In this document: positions 41,163-49,436 of the stretch, piece by piece
How the letters are laid out: each line of letters begins with the position of its first letter
Numbering within the stretch: position 1 is the stretch's first letter
NCBI RefSeq assembly: GCF_902170305.1
Contig: NZ_CABHWW010000033.1
Span: 186,001-250,000 of the forward strand
Direction of reading: 5' to 3'
Source: Yersinia alsatica
Lineage (GTDB): Bacteria; Pseudomonadota; Gammaproteobacteria; Enterobacterales; Enterobacteriaceae
Length of the DNA stretch: 64,000 nt
The notes under the pieces: model-generated
Database searches by the model: none
The model's input: only the letters and a program-made list of their open reading frames with translations
Told to the model about the DNA's origin: nothing
Translations under genes and position numbers: made by a program

Positions 41163-43475
41163 TTAGAATTGAGTATTTAAACTCACAAAGAATGTCCGAC
41201 CCGGCTCATTGTAGGTTGCAGCCCCAGCACCGGCGATATTGGCGACGTTCTGAGCATTACCCGCGCGGAACTGGCGTTTATCAAACAGGTTTTCGATACC
41301 GGTGGTAACACTGACATTTTTTGTCACTGTGTAGCTGGTACTCAGGCCAAAGACCGCATATGGACTGACTTCATTGAGTGCGGTACCGGTAACTGGCAGC
41401 CCCTGATAGTCATATTTCTTCGGTTCCTGACGCCCATACCATGTTACCGTCGACAGGAAGGACAAATCATCCGTCGCCTGCCAACTGAGTGAGCTGTTCA
41501 ACGTGAACTTAGGCGTGATGGATAAGTAATCCCCGGTAGTTTTGTTCTTTGATTCCAGCATGTAAGTCAGGTTACTGCTCCATTGCACTGTATCGGTGAA
41601 TGGAACCGTCAGGTTACCCTCCAGACCTTCAACCAATGCTTTCGGCACATTCTCCCACTGGAAGATATCGGAGTTAGCATAAGCTCCGGTCCCGCCACTG
41701 GCATTACCCAGCGAGACTAACCCCGGCTCAATCTTATTGCGATAATCATTACGGAAGTAAGTGATACCCGCAATTATGCCGTCATTATGGAATTCAAACC
41801 CAATCTCTTTGTTGACACTGGTTTCAGCCGACAGAGAGTCATTCCCCATCAGATAACAGCTGCCGCCACCGCCATAGCAACCCTGACCACGGCTATATAA
41901 CAGATAGTTAGGGTTGGTTTGGTAGAGGTTTGGCGCTTTATAAGAACGTGCGATACCCATTTTCATGGTGAAGTAATCGCCCAATTCCTGTGACAGGTTC
42001 AAGCCCGGGCTCCAGTTACTGCCCGCGGTGCTGTGATGGTCAAAACGCAGCGCTGGAGTAAGCATGGTGGTATCTGTCAGCTCGATATTGTTTTCAACAA
42101 ACACCGAGGCTATCTGCGCTGACGCGCGAGTATCACGCCCGGTGCCCGTTAATCCACTGACACTGCCGCCTTCCGACGTCGTCTGAGTATTGGAGGTCGG
42201 GTCATTCATTTTCTGGTCATTCCATTCGGCACCCAAGGTCAGCACCTGATTAACACCCCAATCAAATGGCAGGTTAACCTCGGAGTGGGCCAAATAGTTG
42301 TCCAGCTTGATAGTGCTGAAATTACTATTTGAGAAGATACCTTCGGTACCGCCCGCCAGTCCCTCATTAATGCGCGAGTTGCGTGTCTCTTCATACCGAA
42401 CATAGGAGGTAGTGCTGACGCCGCTATCCCAAAAACCACGGTGTGTCAGTGAGAAATTATTGCGGTACATCACATTGGTTTCTGCACCATATAAACTGCG
42501 CACAATGGCATTGCTGTTGGTGTTTTGCGTATCACCCGCGTAAATATTCCCCTGGCGGCTATAACCTGCCTCAAACTCCAGGGATTGGCCTACTGCGAAA
42601 TCCCAACGCAGTAACCCATTGATATCTTTATTACGTACCCCTTCACGCCCCGCCGGTAATGTCCCTACCTGATTACCTGTTCGGGCCGACTCATGGCCGG
42701 AGTTGATATCCCAATCATCAGCATCAGTTTTATTGTATCCACCGTATAAACGGAAACTGAGGGTGTCACTTAATGGCCCCATCAGACTGAAGTCGGTACG
42801 GCGAGTGGCCCCTTCTTCACTGTGCTGCGGCAGGTTCATGTAAGCATTCCAGCTACCGTGCAGCTCTTTATCTGGCTGTTTGGTGATGATGTTTACCACC
42901 CCACCGGCAGCACCATTACCATAGCGAGCCGCCGCTGGGCCGCGTAACACTTCGATTTTTTCTACCATATTGGCGGGAACCCAGTTGGTGTCACCCCGGG
43001 TATCGCGCTCACCACGCCAACCATAACGCACCGCATTGCGGCTCGAAACCGGAATGCCGTCGATCATAATCAGTGTATTTTCTGGCCCCATGCCGCGAAT
43101 ATCAATCTGACGGTTATTCCCGCGCTGACCACTGGCAGAGTTACCGGAAAGGTTAACCCCCGGCATGGTACGGATAATTTCGGACAGATCATTCGCTGGA
43201 GGGCGTTTGCGGATATCTTCCGCAGTAATTGTTGATGCACCCAGTGCCTGACGAACTTGCTGTTGCGCCGTCACAACCAAGGTATCGCCAGTTGCCGCCT
43301 TGCCCTCTGCTTCTGAGGATGCTTGTTGCTGTACAGTTTGTGTTTTTTCTGTCGCGACTGTATCAGACCCTGCCGGAGTGGTATCTTGTGTCTGCGCCCA
43401 AAGCGGAGTCGAAATACAGAGACCAATCAAGCTCGCCAAGGTCGTCAGAGAGCGCCGCTGCCATTTTACTTTCAT
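41163..43475 (-). CDS. FepA/PfeA-like TonB-dependent catecholate siderophore receptor
   Basis: Outer-membrane gated channel for a ferric siderophore, likely enterobactin-type. From ATG 43475 (770 residues): signal peptide ending STPLWA, TonB box DTLVVTAQQ (about 62-70), plug with NLSGNSASGQRGNNRQIDIRGMGPENTLIMIDG and KIEVLRGPAAARYGNGAAGGVVNI, 22-strand barrel, terminal Phe. The Cys pair in the loop GQGCYGGGGSCY is typical of FepA/PfeA. A Fur box lies 93 bases upstream, and an AraC-type regulator is divergent, as in PfeA/PchR-type loci. Ten residues of an upstream in-frame start (43502) are excluded. Confidence 0.92.
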   Translation of the reverse strand: MKVKWQRRSLTTLASLIGLCISTPLWAQTQDTTPAGSDTVATEKTQTVQQQASSEAEGKAATGDTLVVTAQQQVRQALGASTITAEDIRKRPPANDLSEIIRTMPGVNLSGNSASGQRGNNRQIDIRGMGPENTLIMIDGIPVSSRNAVRYGWRGERDTRGDTNWVPANMVEKIEVLRGPAAARYGNGAAGGVVNIITKQPDKELHGSWNAYMNLPQHSEEGATRRTDFSLMGPLSDTLSFRLYGGYNKTDADDWDINSGHESARTGNQVGTLPAGREGVRNKDINGLLRWDFAVGQSLEFEAGYSRQGNIYAGDTQNTNSNAIVRSLYGAETNVMYRNNFSLTHRGFWDSGVSTTSYVRYEETRNSRINEGLAGGTEGIFSNSNFSTIKLDNYLAHSEVNLPFDWGVNQVLTLGAEWNDQKMNDPTSNTQTTSEGGSVSGLTGTGRDTRASAQIASVFVENNIELTDTTMLTPALRFDHHSTAGSNWSPGLNLSQELGDYFTMKMGIARSYKAPNLYQTNPNYLLYSRGQGCYGGGGSCYLMGNDSLSAETSVNKEIGFEFHNDGIIAGITYFRNDYRNKIEPGLVSLGNASGGTGAYANSDIFQWENVPKALVEGLEGNLTVPFTDTVQWSSNLTYMLESKNKTTGDYLSITPKFTLNSSLSWQATDDLSFLSTVTWYGRQEPKKYDYQGLPVTGTALNEVSPYAVFGLSTSYTVTKNVSVTTGIENLFDKRQFRAGNAQNVANIAGAGAATYNEPGRTFFVSLNTQF

Positions 43476-43567
43476 TACACTTTCCCCGATGCAAAAGCCC
43501 ACAGCAAATGTCAGTAGAGGAAAATCTCTACCAATCTATTAATGGGGCAACAAAAACGAACAAGATT

Positions 43568-43586
43568 GATAATTATTTTCATTATC
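43568..43586. promoter_or_regulatory. Fur box between receptor and AraC-type gene
   Basis: GATAATTATTTTCATTATC matches 16 of 19 positions of the Fur consensus and is a near-palindrome. It could repress both divergent genes. Confidence 0.78.
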
Positions 43587-43684
43587 AATTCATCTTGCTA
43601 ATTGTTACATTTGCAATCAGAAAAAAGGTTTGTGTAAACAGCAAAGCTCTTTGTTAGAACGTCAATGTCAGTGGAGAGTTCGTC

Positions 43685-44731
43685 ATGTCAGCGGTGAATA
43701 AAAACCTGCCTACCGGGAAAAGAAACCCTTTGCGCAGTCACGATAAGGTACGCAATGCTTCCCCCTTCTCCAAACCCATTTACCGCGACCAAATTGTGCA
43801 GCAATCGAATCTGGTTGCCAGTGACTACCAGATGAGTGGCGCTAAATCCTTATCGACTGATCCGGTGTTATTCGGTGATTTTCAGGTATTGCGCCTGAAT
43901 CCACATCTTATTTTGCATACCGCCAATGTGACTAATCTCTACGATATGAAGACCCAGAATCAGCTCAATCCGGCGCTGAAACTGGCGATTGTCGTCAGCG
44001 GCAGCGCGCATATCTCATTTGGTGGTCAGCAACTGCATTTGCAAGAAAAAGGCAATGCCTCTCTGGTATCGCTGACTGAAAGTACCTTATTCACTCGCCA
44101 CGGCAAAAATAATAGCCATGAACGCACCCTGACACTCACCTTTGACCGTGAATGGTTGTATGGCGATTTGCTGCCGCAAGCCGCTTCGTGGGATACGCTG
44201 TACAACTTTACTCAGCAACATTTGGCTATTCATTTATGGCAGCCATCAATCCATGCCCAAGCCATCGCCCAAAAAATAGCAAGCGCCCCTCCTTTCTCAA
44301 CCCCGCTCGAGCGACTGCATTGCGAGACACAATGTATCGGCTTGATTATTGAAGCATTCAGCTCACTGGAACAGCAAACCCAGCAACAGAATAAAATGTC
44401 ACTGCGCGGGTTAAATCGCATTCAACAGGTACGTGATTGGCTGGAAAGTGGCGAGGCTGACCATCTATCTATGAGTGAACTGGCTCGCAGGGTCAATATG
44501 AGCCAAAGTACCTTGCAGCGGCGTTTTCGTGAAAGCTACAACATCACGGTATTTGAATACCTGCGCCATTGTCGTTTAAAACGCGCCATGCTGGCACTCC
44601 AGAAAGAAGGTATTAGTATTGACCAAGCCGCCACTATTGCGGGTTATACCAGCTCGGCTAATTTTGCGACGGCACTGCGCCGGACATTTAATCTCACCCC
44701 CAGCCAGATCCGTGAAGGTATCTATCCTTAA
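43685..44731 (+). CDS. AraC family transcriptional regulator (PchR-like)
   Basis: 348 residues; N-terminal ligand domain, C-terminal AraC DNA-binding domain with two helix-turn-helix motifs (LSMSELARRVNMSQSTLQRRFRESY and ISIDQAATIAGYTSSANFATALRRTF). The layout matches siderophore-sensing activators such as PchR. Divergent from the FepA-like receptor over a Fur box, so it probably activates the receptor when the siderophore is present (inference). GGAG lies 8 bases before the ATG. Confidence 0.87.
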   Translation: MSAVNKNLPTGKRNPLRSHDKVRNASPFSKPIYRDQIVQQSNLVASDYQMSGAKSLSTDPVLFGDFQVLRLNPHLILHTANVTNLYDMKTQNQLNPALKLAIVVSGSAHISFGGQQLHLQEKGNASLVSLTESTLFTRHGKNNSHERTLTLTFDREWLYGDLLPQAASWDTLYNFTQQHLAIHLWQPSIHAQAIAQKIASAPPFSTPLERLHCETQCIGLIIEAFSSLEQQTQQQNKMSLRGLNRIQQVRDWLESGEADHLSMSELARRVNMSQSTLQRRFRESYNITVFEYLRHCRLKRAMLALQKEGISIDQAATIAGYTSSANFATALRRTFNLTPSQIREGIYP

Positions 44732-44922
44732 TTAACAGCATCTTTAATTAACAACATCCTTAAATTACAGTATCAATAGTATTTATTATTCATAAATAAC
44801 AGCAGCCATTATATAAAATAGAATACGTTTACTGCCTTGATTTAAATTAACATTAGACATCGGCTACAAATAGTCAGTCGCTTATATAACTAATGGATTA
44901 TTTAAACACACAAGGAGTGAAT

Positions 44923-46236
44923 ATGAGCTCAATAATAAAGTTACTAACCATGCTGCTCACATTATTATTTTTCAATACGGCTAATTCACGTGAAGCCCAA
45001 CCTATATGGCAATCTAATAAAGAGAGTTGGTCAACTTATCAGTCTCGGCACTGTAAATGGGAACAGGGTGTTCCTTGTAGGAATGTCCCCAAGGATCAAG
45101 GAAAAACACCGCCAAAATCTGCTGAAGAGATCGCTCTTGAAGTCGGCACCGGCATATTGACGATGGGGCCAACCCCACAACCCAGAGGGTTCAAAGTCGG
45201 GATCGGCGCCAAATCTGGTATCAGCGGCGCTAAACCGAGAGTGGCGGTATCAAAACCTTCGCCACGTGTAAGCACAAGTTCTGAACGAGCACCACTGTTG
45301 CCACCAAGCCCCAAACCTAAACCCAAAGTCTCGGGGCGATTACAAAGGATAAATGGCAAAGTAGGTATTTTGTTAGGGGATAGTAATCCACCGACTTTGG
45401 GGGGTGAACCTAGTGCCAAAAGAGTCAAACTGGACCTATTAGATAACCATAGTTCTTTTTCTACAGAGGCATATGATGTTGAAGGAGATATCGCGATAGA
45501 AAAAAACAAAATCGACCGCATAAAAACCATAAAACAGGATGAAGTCGCCAGTATAAAAGAAGAAATTGAGAGTATATACAGCAAGCGAACATTAGATAAC
45601 AGTGAGTTAGATATTGATGATGAGATTCAGCGCTATAACTCCACTTCGGCGCATGAAAAAATAAATTTCAGAGAATATTTTGCGATCAGAAACTATCAGG
45701 AAGGAAGATTTGTCGAGATCAATAATGCCATGAGAAATGGGAGTGCCAATGATGATTTAGAAGTTGAAACCTCAGAATTCTATACAGCGCTAGATAACCA
45801 TTCTGATATTAATATTTCACTCAGAGAGGACGGTCATATTATCTCTGAAGAAGAGAGCAGCATAGCCGAAGTATATCGAGGAGAAGTCAGAGAGCGTGCT
45901 GAATTTCTATCCGCAGTCGTGCCAGAAGAAAGTATTCAAATAGATTCTTTTTTTAGCACCACTGCCGATGAAGATCTCATTGCTCAATTCAATAGTGACG
46001 ATTTAGCCGATGAGCAGATCAATGTGAGATATACCATCAAATATTATATTGGCCGCACCAACAGTACTGATCTTGGTGAAATACTTGATGATGCCATAGA
46101 CGAGCGTATCTTTTTGCCTAAAAGCCGTTTCCTGGTGATTGATGTAGAGGAATCAGCAGAAGACTCAACCTTTATGGTTAACATGCTGGCCCTTGCTGAT
46201 GAACCTCCACCATCGTCACCATTCCAACCCAACTAA
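44923..46236 (+). CDS. Exported putative ADP-ribosyltransferase toxin 1 (NLS-like motif)
   Basis: 437 residues from ATG 44923 (AAGGAG upstream). Signal peptide 1-22 (SIIKLLTMLLTLLFFNTANS); HCKW...PC cysteine pair at 44/52; conserved EEIALEVGTGILTMG at 68-82; Pro-rich PLLPPSPKPKPKVSG at 124-138; basic PSAKRVKLD at 163-171, like the c-Myc NLS. The C-terminal domain follows the ART toxin layout: EYFAIRNYQEG...INNAMR, VYRGE (Arg319), DSFFSTT (STT 345-347), and DERIFLPKSRFLV (Glu394). AT-rich, no near relative in E. coli; paralogue follows at 46385. ExE first position is Ile392 here, Glu383 in the paralogue. Activity is inferred from motifs. Confidence 0.75.
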   Translation: MSSIIKLLTMLLTLLFFNTANSREAQPIWQSNKESWSTYQSRHCKWEQGVPCRNVPKDQGKTPPKSAEEIALEVGTGILTMGPTPQPRGFKVGIGAKSGISGAKPRVAVSKPSPRVSTSSERAPLLPPSPKPKPKVSGRLQRINGKVGILLGDSNPPTLGGEPSAKRVKLDLLDNHSSFSTEAYDVEGDIAIEKNKIDRIKTIKQDEVASIKEEIESIYSKRTLDNSELDIDDEIQRYNSTSAHEKINFREYFAIRNYQEGRFVEINNAMRNGSANDDLEVETSEFYTALDNHSDINISLREDGHIISEEESSIAEVYRGEVRERAEFLSAVVPEESIQIDSFFSTTADEDLIAQFNSDDLADEQINVRYTIKYYIGRTNSTDLGEILDDAIDERIFLPKSRFLVIDVEESAEDSTFMVNMLALADEPPPSSPFQPN

Positions 46237-46384
46237 TAACGATACAAACTTCGTTACAGCATTGTCGAGAGTAATTATATTCGGACTCAATCAGAGTTAT
46301 TGGCATGAAACTGACAGTATTTAAATTCCAATTCATTACAGCGAATTTAAATAGAAATCAATTTTGTATAAATAAGGATATTAT

Positions 46385-47686
46385 ATGAATAGATTTGTAA
46401 TGGCATTTTTTTCTTTAACCATTTTAATTATTAATGACATTGATGCCAGGCCAATAGAACCTAAACGTAGAGTGGGCCAGGATTGGAAAGAGTTTCAACA
46501 CCAACACTGTAAATGGCGGGTAGGTCATGAATGTAAAAAGGTGCCTGAAAATGAGGGAAAACTGCCGCCAAGGACCAGTGAAGAAATTGCTCTTGAGGTC
46601 GGAACCGGTATATTAACGATGGGGCCAACCCCGCAACCTAAAGGATTTAAAGTCGGGATTGGAGCAAAACCTGCCGTCAAACCCCAAATTGGCGCACCGA
46701 AACCTTCACTACGTTTCAGTACTACCTCAGAACGATCGCCGTTACTCCCTCCAAGCCCAAAACCTAAGCCGAAGGTTTCAGGTAAATTACAACGAGTGAA
46801 TGGTAAAGTGGGTTATTTACTGGGGGATACTGATCCCCCTACGTTAGGCCAAGAACCCCAAGCAAAAAGAATTAAACTAGAGGACTTCAATACCGGTAGA
46901 AGCTCAACAGAATCAGAATTAAACACTAGCACTGATATTAGAGTGATCAATAGAACTGAATCTATAAATAATAGCGATATTGAAGATGCAATAGATGAAA
47001 TAAAAAACACATATGAAGATAAGACATTTGAAAATAGTGAATTAGATATTAGAGAGGAGATAGAAAACTATAATTCCTCCTCTGCCTGTGAAAAAGTGAG
47101 TTTTAGAGAATACTATGCCCTTCGCAACTATAAAGAGAGTGGTTATTTAGAGATAAATAAAGCCCTGCGTACCGGGGAAATCAGCAGTGATCTAAAAATA
47201 GAGATCGATGAAGTCTACAATGCCTTAAATAAAAACTCCGACATTAATATTGCTCTTAGAGAGAATGGTGAAATTATCTCTGAGGAAGAGAGTACCGTAA
47301 GTCAATTATACCGGGGAGAGGTTAGAAACCGGGATGAATTTTTTGCCCAGATAGTCGCTAATTCAGTAATTGAAATAGACTCTTTCTTTAGTACCACCTC
47401 CGACGAAGAGGTGATTGTCGAGTTCAATACTGACAGTCTGAGTGATGAGCAAATCAATGTGACATATACCATAAAATATCAACAGGGACGGACTAACAGT
47501 ACCGATCTCACTAAAATACTGGATGATACTGAAAATGAAAGAGTTTTCTTACCCAAAAGTCGTTTCTTAATTGTGCGAGTGGAGAAATCCGCCGACGGCA
47601 AAAGTGTTGAAGTCAAAATGTTCGCTATCTCGCCAGAAAACACCTCGTCCACCTCGTCCACATTGTATACGCCAGCAGCGTCATAA
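46385..47686 (+). CDS. Exported putative ADP-ribosyltransferase toxin 2 (NLS-like motif)
   Basis: 433 residues, paralogue of the preceding gene along its whole length. Signal peptide 1-21 (NRFVMAFFSLTILIINDIDA), HCKW...EC at 42/50, EEIALEVGTGILTMG at 66-80, PLLPPSPKPKPKVSG at 119-133, PQAKRIKLE at 158-166, ART domain with EYYALRNYKESG...INKALR, LYRGE (Arg310), DSFFSTT (336-338) and ENERVFLPKSRFLIV (Glu383, Glu385). AAGGATATT precedes the ATG. The gap of 148 bases from gene 1 means own promoter or read-through. No B-subunit or T3SS chaperone neighbour is seen, and the secretion route past the inner membrane is unknown. Convergent with lpdA. Confidence 0.75.
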   Translation: MNRFVMAFFSLTILIINDIDARPIEPKRRVGQDWKEFQHQHCKWRVGHECKKVPENEGKLPPRTSEEIALEVGTGILTMGPTPQPKGFKVGIGAKPAVKPQIGAPKPSLRFSTTSERSPLLPPSPKPKPKVSGKLQRVNGKVGYLLGDTDPPTLGQEPQAKRIKLEDFNTGRSSTESELNTSTDIRVINRTESINNSDIEDAIDEIKNTYEDKTFENSELDIREEIENYNSSSACEKVSFREYYALRNYKESGYLEINKALRTGEISSDLKIEIDEVYNALNKNSDINIALRENGEIISEEESTVSQLYRGEVRNRDEFFAQIVANSVIEIDSFFSTTSDEEVIVEFNTDSLSDEQINVTYTIKYQQGRTNSTDLTKILDDTENERVFLPKSRFLIVRVEKSADGKSVEVKMFAISPENTSSTSSTLYTPAAS

Positions 47687-47706
47687 ATTAGTACCTATTT
47701 CAGGCC

Positions 47707-47738
47707 AAAAAAAACGGCCCCTTTATCAGGAGCCGTTT
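47707..47738 (-). terminator. Terminator after lpdA
   Basis: On the minus strand AAACGGCTCC-8-base loop-GGGGCCGTTTTTTTT, 26 bases after the lpdA stop. It also lies downstream of the second toxin gene on the other strand. Confidence 0.88.
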
Positions 47739-47763
47739 CAGCAACCACATCAGCAATAAGAAA

Positions 47764-49191
47764 TTATTTCTTTTTCGCTTTTGGGTTTGGTAAGTCAGTG
47801 ATGCTACCTTCATAAATCTCGGCAGCCAAACCAACAGATTCGTGCAGCGTTGGGTGAGCATGGATAGTCAATGCGATATCTTCAGCATCACAACCCATCT
47901 CGATTGCCAGACCGATTTCACCTAACAGTTCACCACCGTTAGTACCGACAATAGCGCCACCGATGATGCGGTGAGTCTCTTTGTCGAAAATCAGTTTGGT
48001 CATACCATCGGCACAATCAGAAGCGATAGCACGGCCCGATGCCGCCCACGGGAAGGTGGAGGTTTCGTAGCTGATGCCTTTTTCTTTTGCTTCTTTCTCG
48101 GTCAAACCGACCCATGCGACTTCTGGTTCAGTGTACGCAATAGATGGAATAACTTTTGGATCGAAGTAATGCTTCATGCCGGAGATAACTTCAGCGGCAA
48201 CGTGGCCTTCGTGAACACCTTTGTGTGCCAGCATTGGCTGACCGACGATATCGCCGATGGCAAAGATGTGCGGCACGTTGGTGCGCAGTTGTTTATCAAC
48301 GTGGATAAAGCCACGTTCGTCAACTTCAACGCCAGCCTGACCTGCATCCAGCAATTTACCGTTAGGTACGCGGCCGATAGCAACTAATACTGCATCATAG
48401 CGCTGTGGCTCTGCCGGCGCTTTTTTGCCTTCCATCGTGACATAGATGCCGTCTTCTTTGGCTTCTACCGCGGTCACTTTGGTTTCCAGCATCAGGTTGA
48501 ATTGCTTGCTAATGCGTTTGGTAAAGACTTTCACTACGTCTTTGTCAGCCGCCGGAATAACCTGGTCAGCCATTTCCACTACATCGATTTTTGAACCCAG
48601 AGCATGGTAAACCGTCCCCATTTCCAGACCGATGATACCGCCGCCCATCACCAACAGGCGTTCTGGGACAGTTTTCAGTGCCAGTGCGTCTGTTGAGTCC
48701 CAAACACGTGGGTCTTCATGCGGAATGAATGGCAGTTGGATAGGACGAGAACCGGCTGCGATAATCGCATTATCGAAAGTGATGGTCGTTGGGCCATTTT
48801 CACCTTCAACAACCAAGGTATTCGCGCCAGTAAATTTACCCAAACCGTTAACCACTTTGACTTTACGGCCTTTAGCCATACCTGCCAAACCACCGGTTAA
48901 CTGATTGATAACTTTTTCTTTCCAGACACGTACTTTATCAATGTCAGTCTTAGGCTCGCCAAAAACGATACCGTGTTCAGCCAATGCTTTGGCTTCTTCG
49001 ATAACTTTAGCGACGTGCAACAATGCCTTGGAAGGAATACAACCCACATTCAGGCAAACACCACCCAGAGTGGCATAACGCTCAACCAGAATGGTTTCTA
49101 AACCTAAATCCGCGCAACGAAAAGCAGCAGAGTACCCTGCTGGGCCTGCCCCAAGTACCACGACCTGAGTTTTAATTTCAGTACTCATCAT
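47764..49191 (-). CDS. lpdA: Dihydrolipoamide dehydrogenase (E3)
   Basis: FAD enzyme reoxidising dihydrolipoamide in pyruvate and 2-oxoglutarate dehydrogenases and the glycine cleavage system. 475 residues. FAD motif GAGPAGYSAA, redox disulfide GGVCLNVGCIPSK, NAD motif GGGIIGLEMG, second FAD motif AIGDIVG, catalytic HAHPTLHE. Last gene of the pdhR-aceEF-lpdA unit; terminator follows, and a short repeat and hairpin lie between it and aceF, so a separate promoter is likely as in E. coli. Confidence 0.98.
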   Translation of the reverse strand: MMSTEIKTQVVVLGAGPAGYSAAFRCADLGLETILVERYATLGGVCLNVGCIPSKALLHVAKVIEEAKALAEHGIVFGEPKTDIDKVRVWKEKVINQLTGGLAGMAKGRKVKVVNGLGKFTGANTLVVEGENGPTTITFDNAIIAAGSRPIQLPFIPHEDPRVWDSTDALALKTVPERLLVMGGGIIGLEMGTVYHALGSKIDVVEMADQVIPAADKDVVKVFTKRISKQFNLMLETKVTAVEAKEDGIYVTMEGKKAPAEPQRYDAVLVAIGRVPNGKLLDAGQAGVEVDERGFIHVDKQLRTNVPHIFAIGDIVGQPMLAHKGVHEGHVAAEVISGMKHYFDPKVIPSIAYTEPEVAWVGLTEKEAKEKGISYETSTFPWAASGRAIASDCADGMTKLIFDKETHRIIGGAIVGTNGGELLGEIGLAIEMGCDAEDIALTIHAHPTLHESVGLAAEIYEGSITDLPNPKAKKK

Positions 49192-49230
49192 GACCTCTTA
49201 ATTGTTTGTCCGGCAGGTCTGACATCATTT

Positions 49231-49288
49231 ATACCCTCATCTTTCAAATTGCCGGTGTGTTGGCTGCATTTTGAAATCTATTGGGTAT
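49231..49288. repeat. Short, internally deleted copy of the palindromic repeat (aceF-lpdA)
   Basis: 58 bp with ends ATACCCTCATCTTTCAAATTG and, on the other strand, ATACCCAATAGATTTCAAAA. The central section found in the 125-bp copies is missing, so the two arms abut. Confidence 0.65.
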
Positions 49289-49410
49289 GTTAGGGTAGTT
49301 AGTTTTATAACGCCCTTCATCCACCGGGACGCTTGCATCGCGATGCAGTTTACATAATTGTTAACAAACTGAAAAGCTGCATCACGTGACGAGAGTCGCA
49401 ACAACAACAA

Positions 49411-49432
49411 GGCCGGCACAAGGCCGGCCCTG
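49411..49432 (-). terminator. Hairpin after aceF
   Basis: GGCCGGC/GCCGGCC stem with a short loop, 8 bases after the aceF stop; on the minus strand TTGTTGTTGTTG follows. Attenuator or terminator between aceF and lpdA. Confidence 0.6.
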
Positions 49433-49436
49433 ATGA

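Noticed and set aside
44732-47760. AB5-type toxin locus
   Set aside because: No B-subunit-like small exported gene lies beside the ART-like genes, and the second gene is a paralogue of the first, not a binding subunit.
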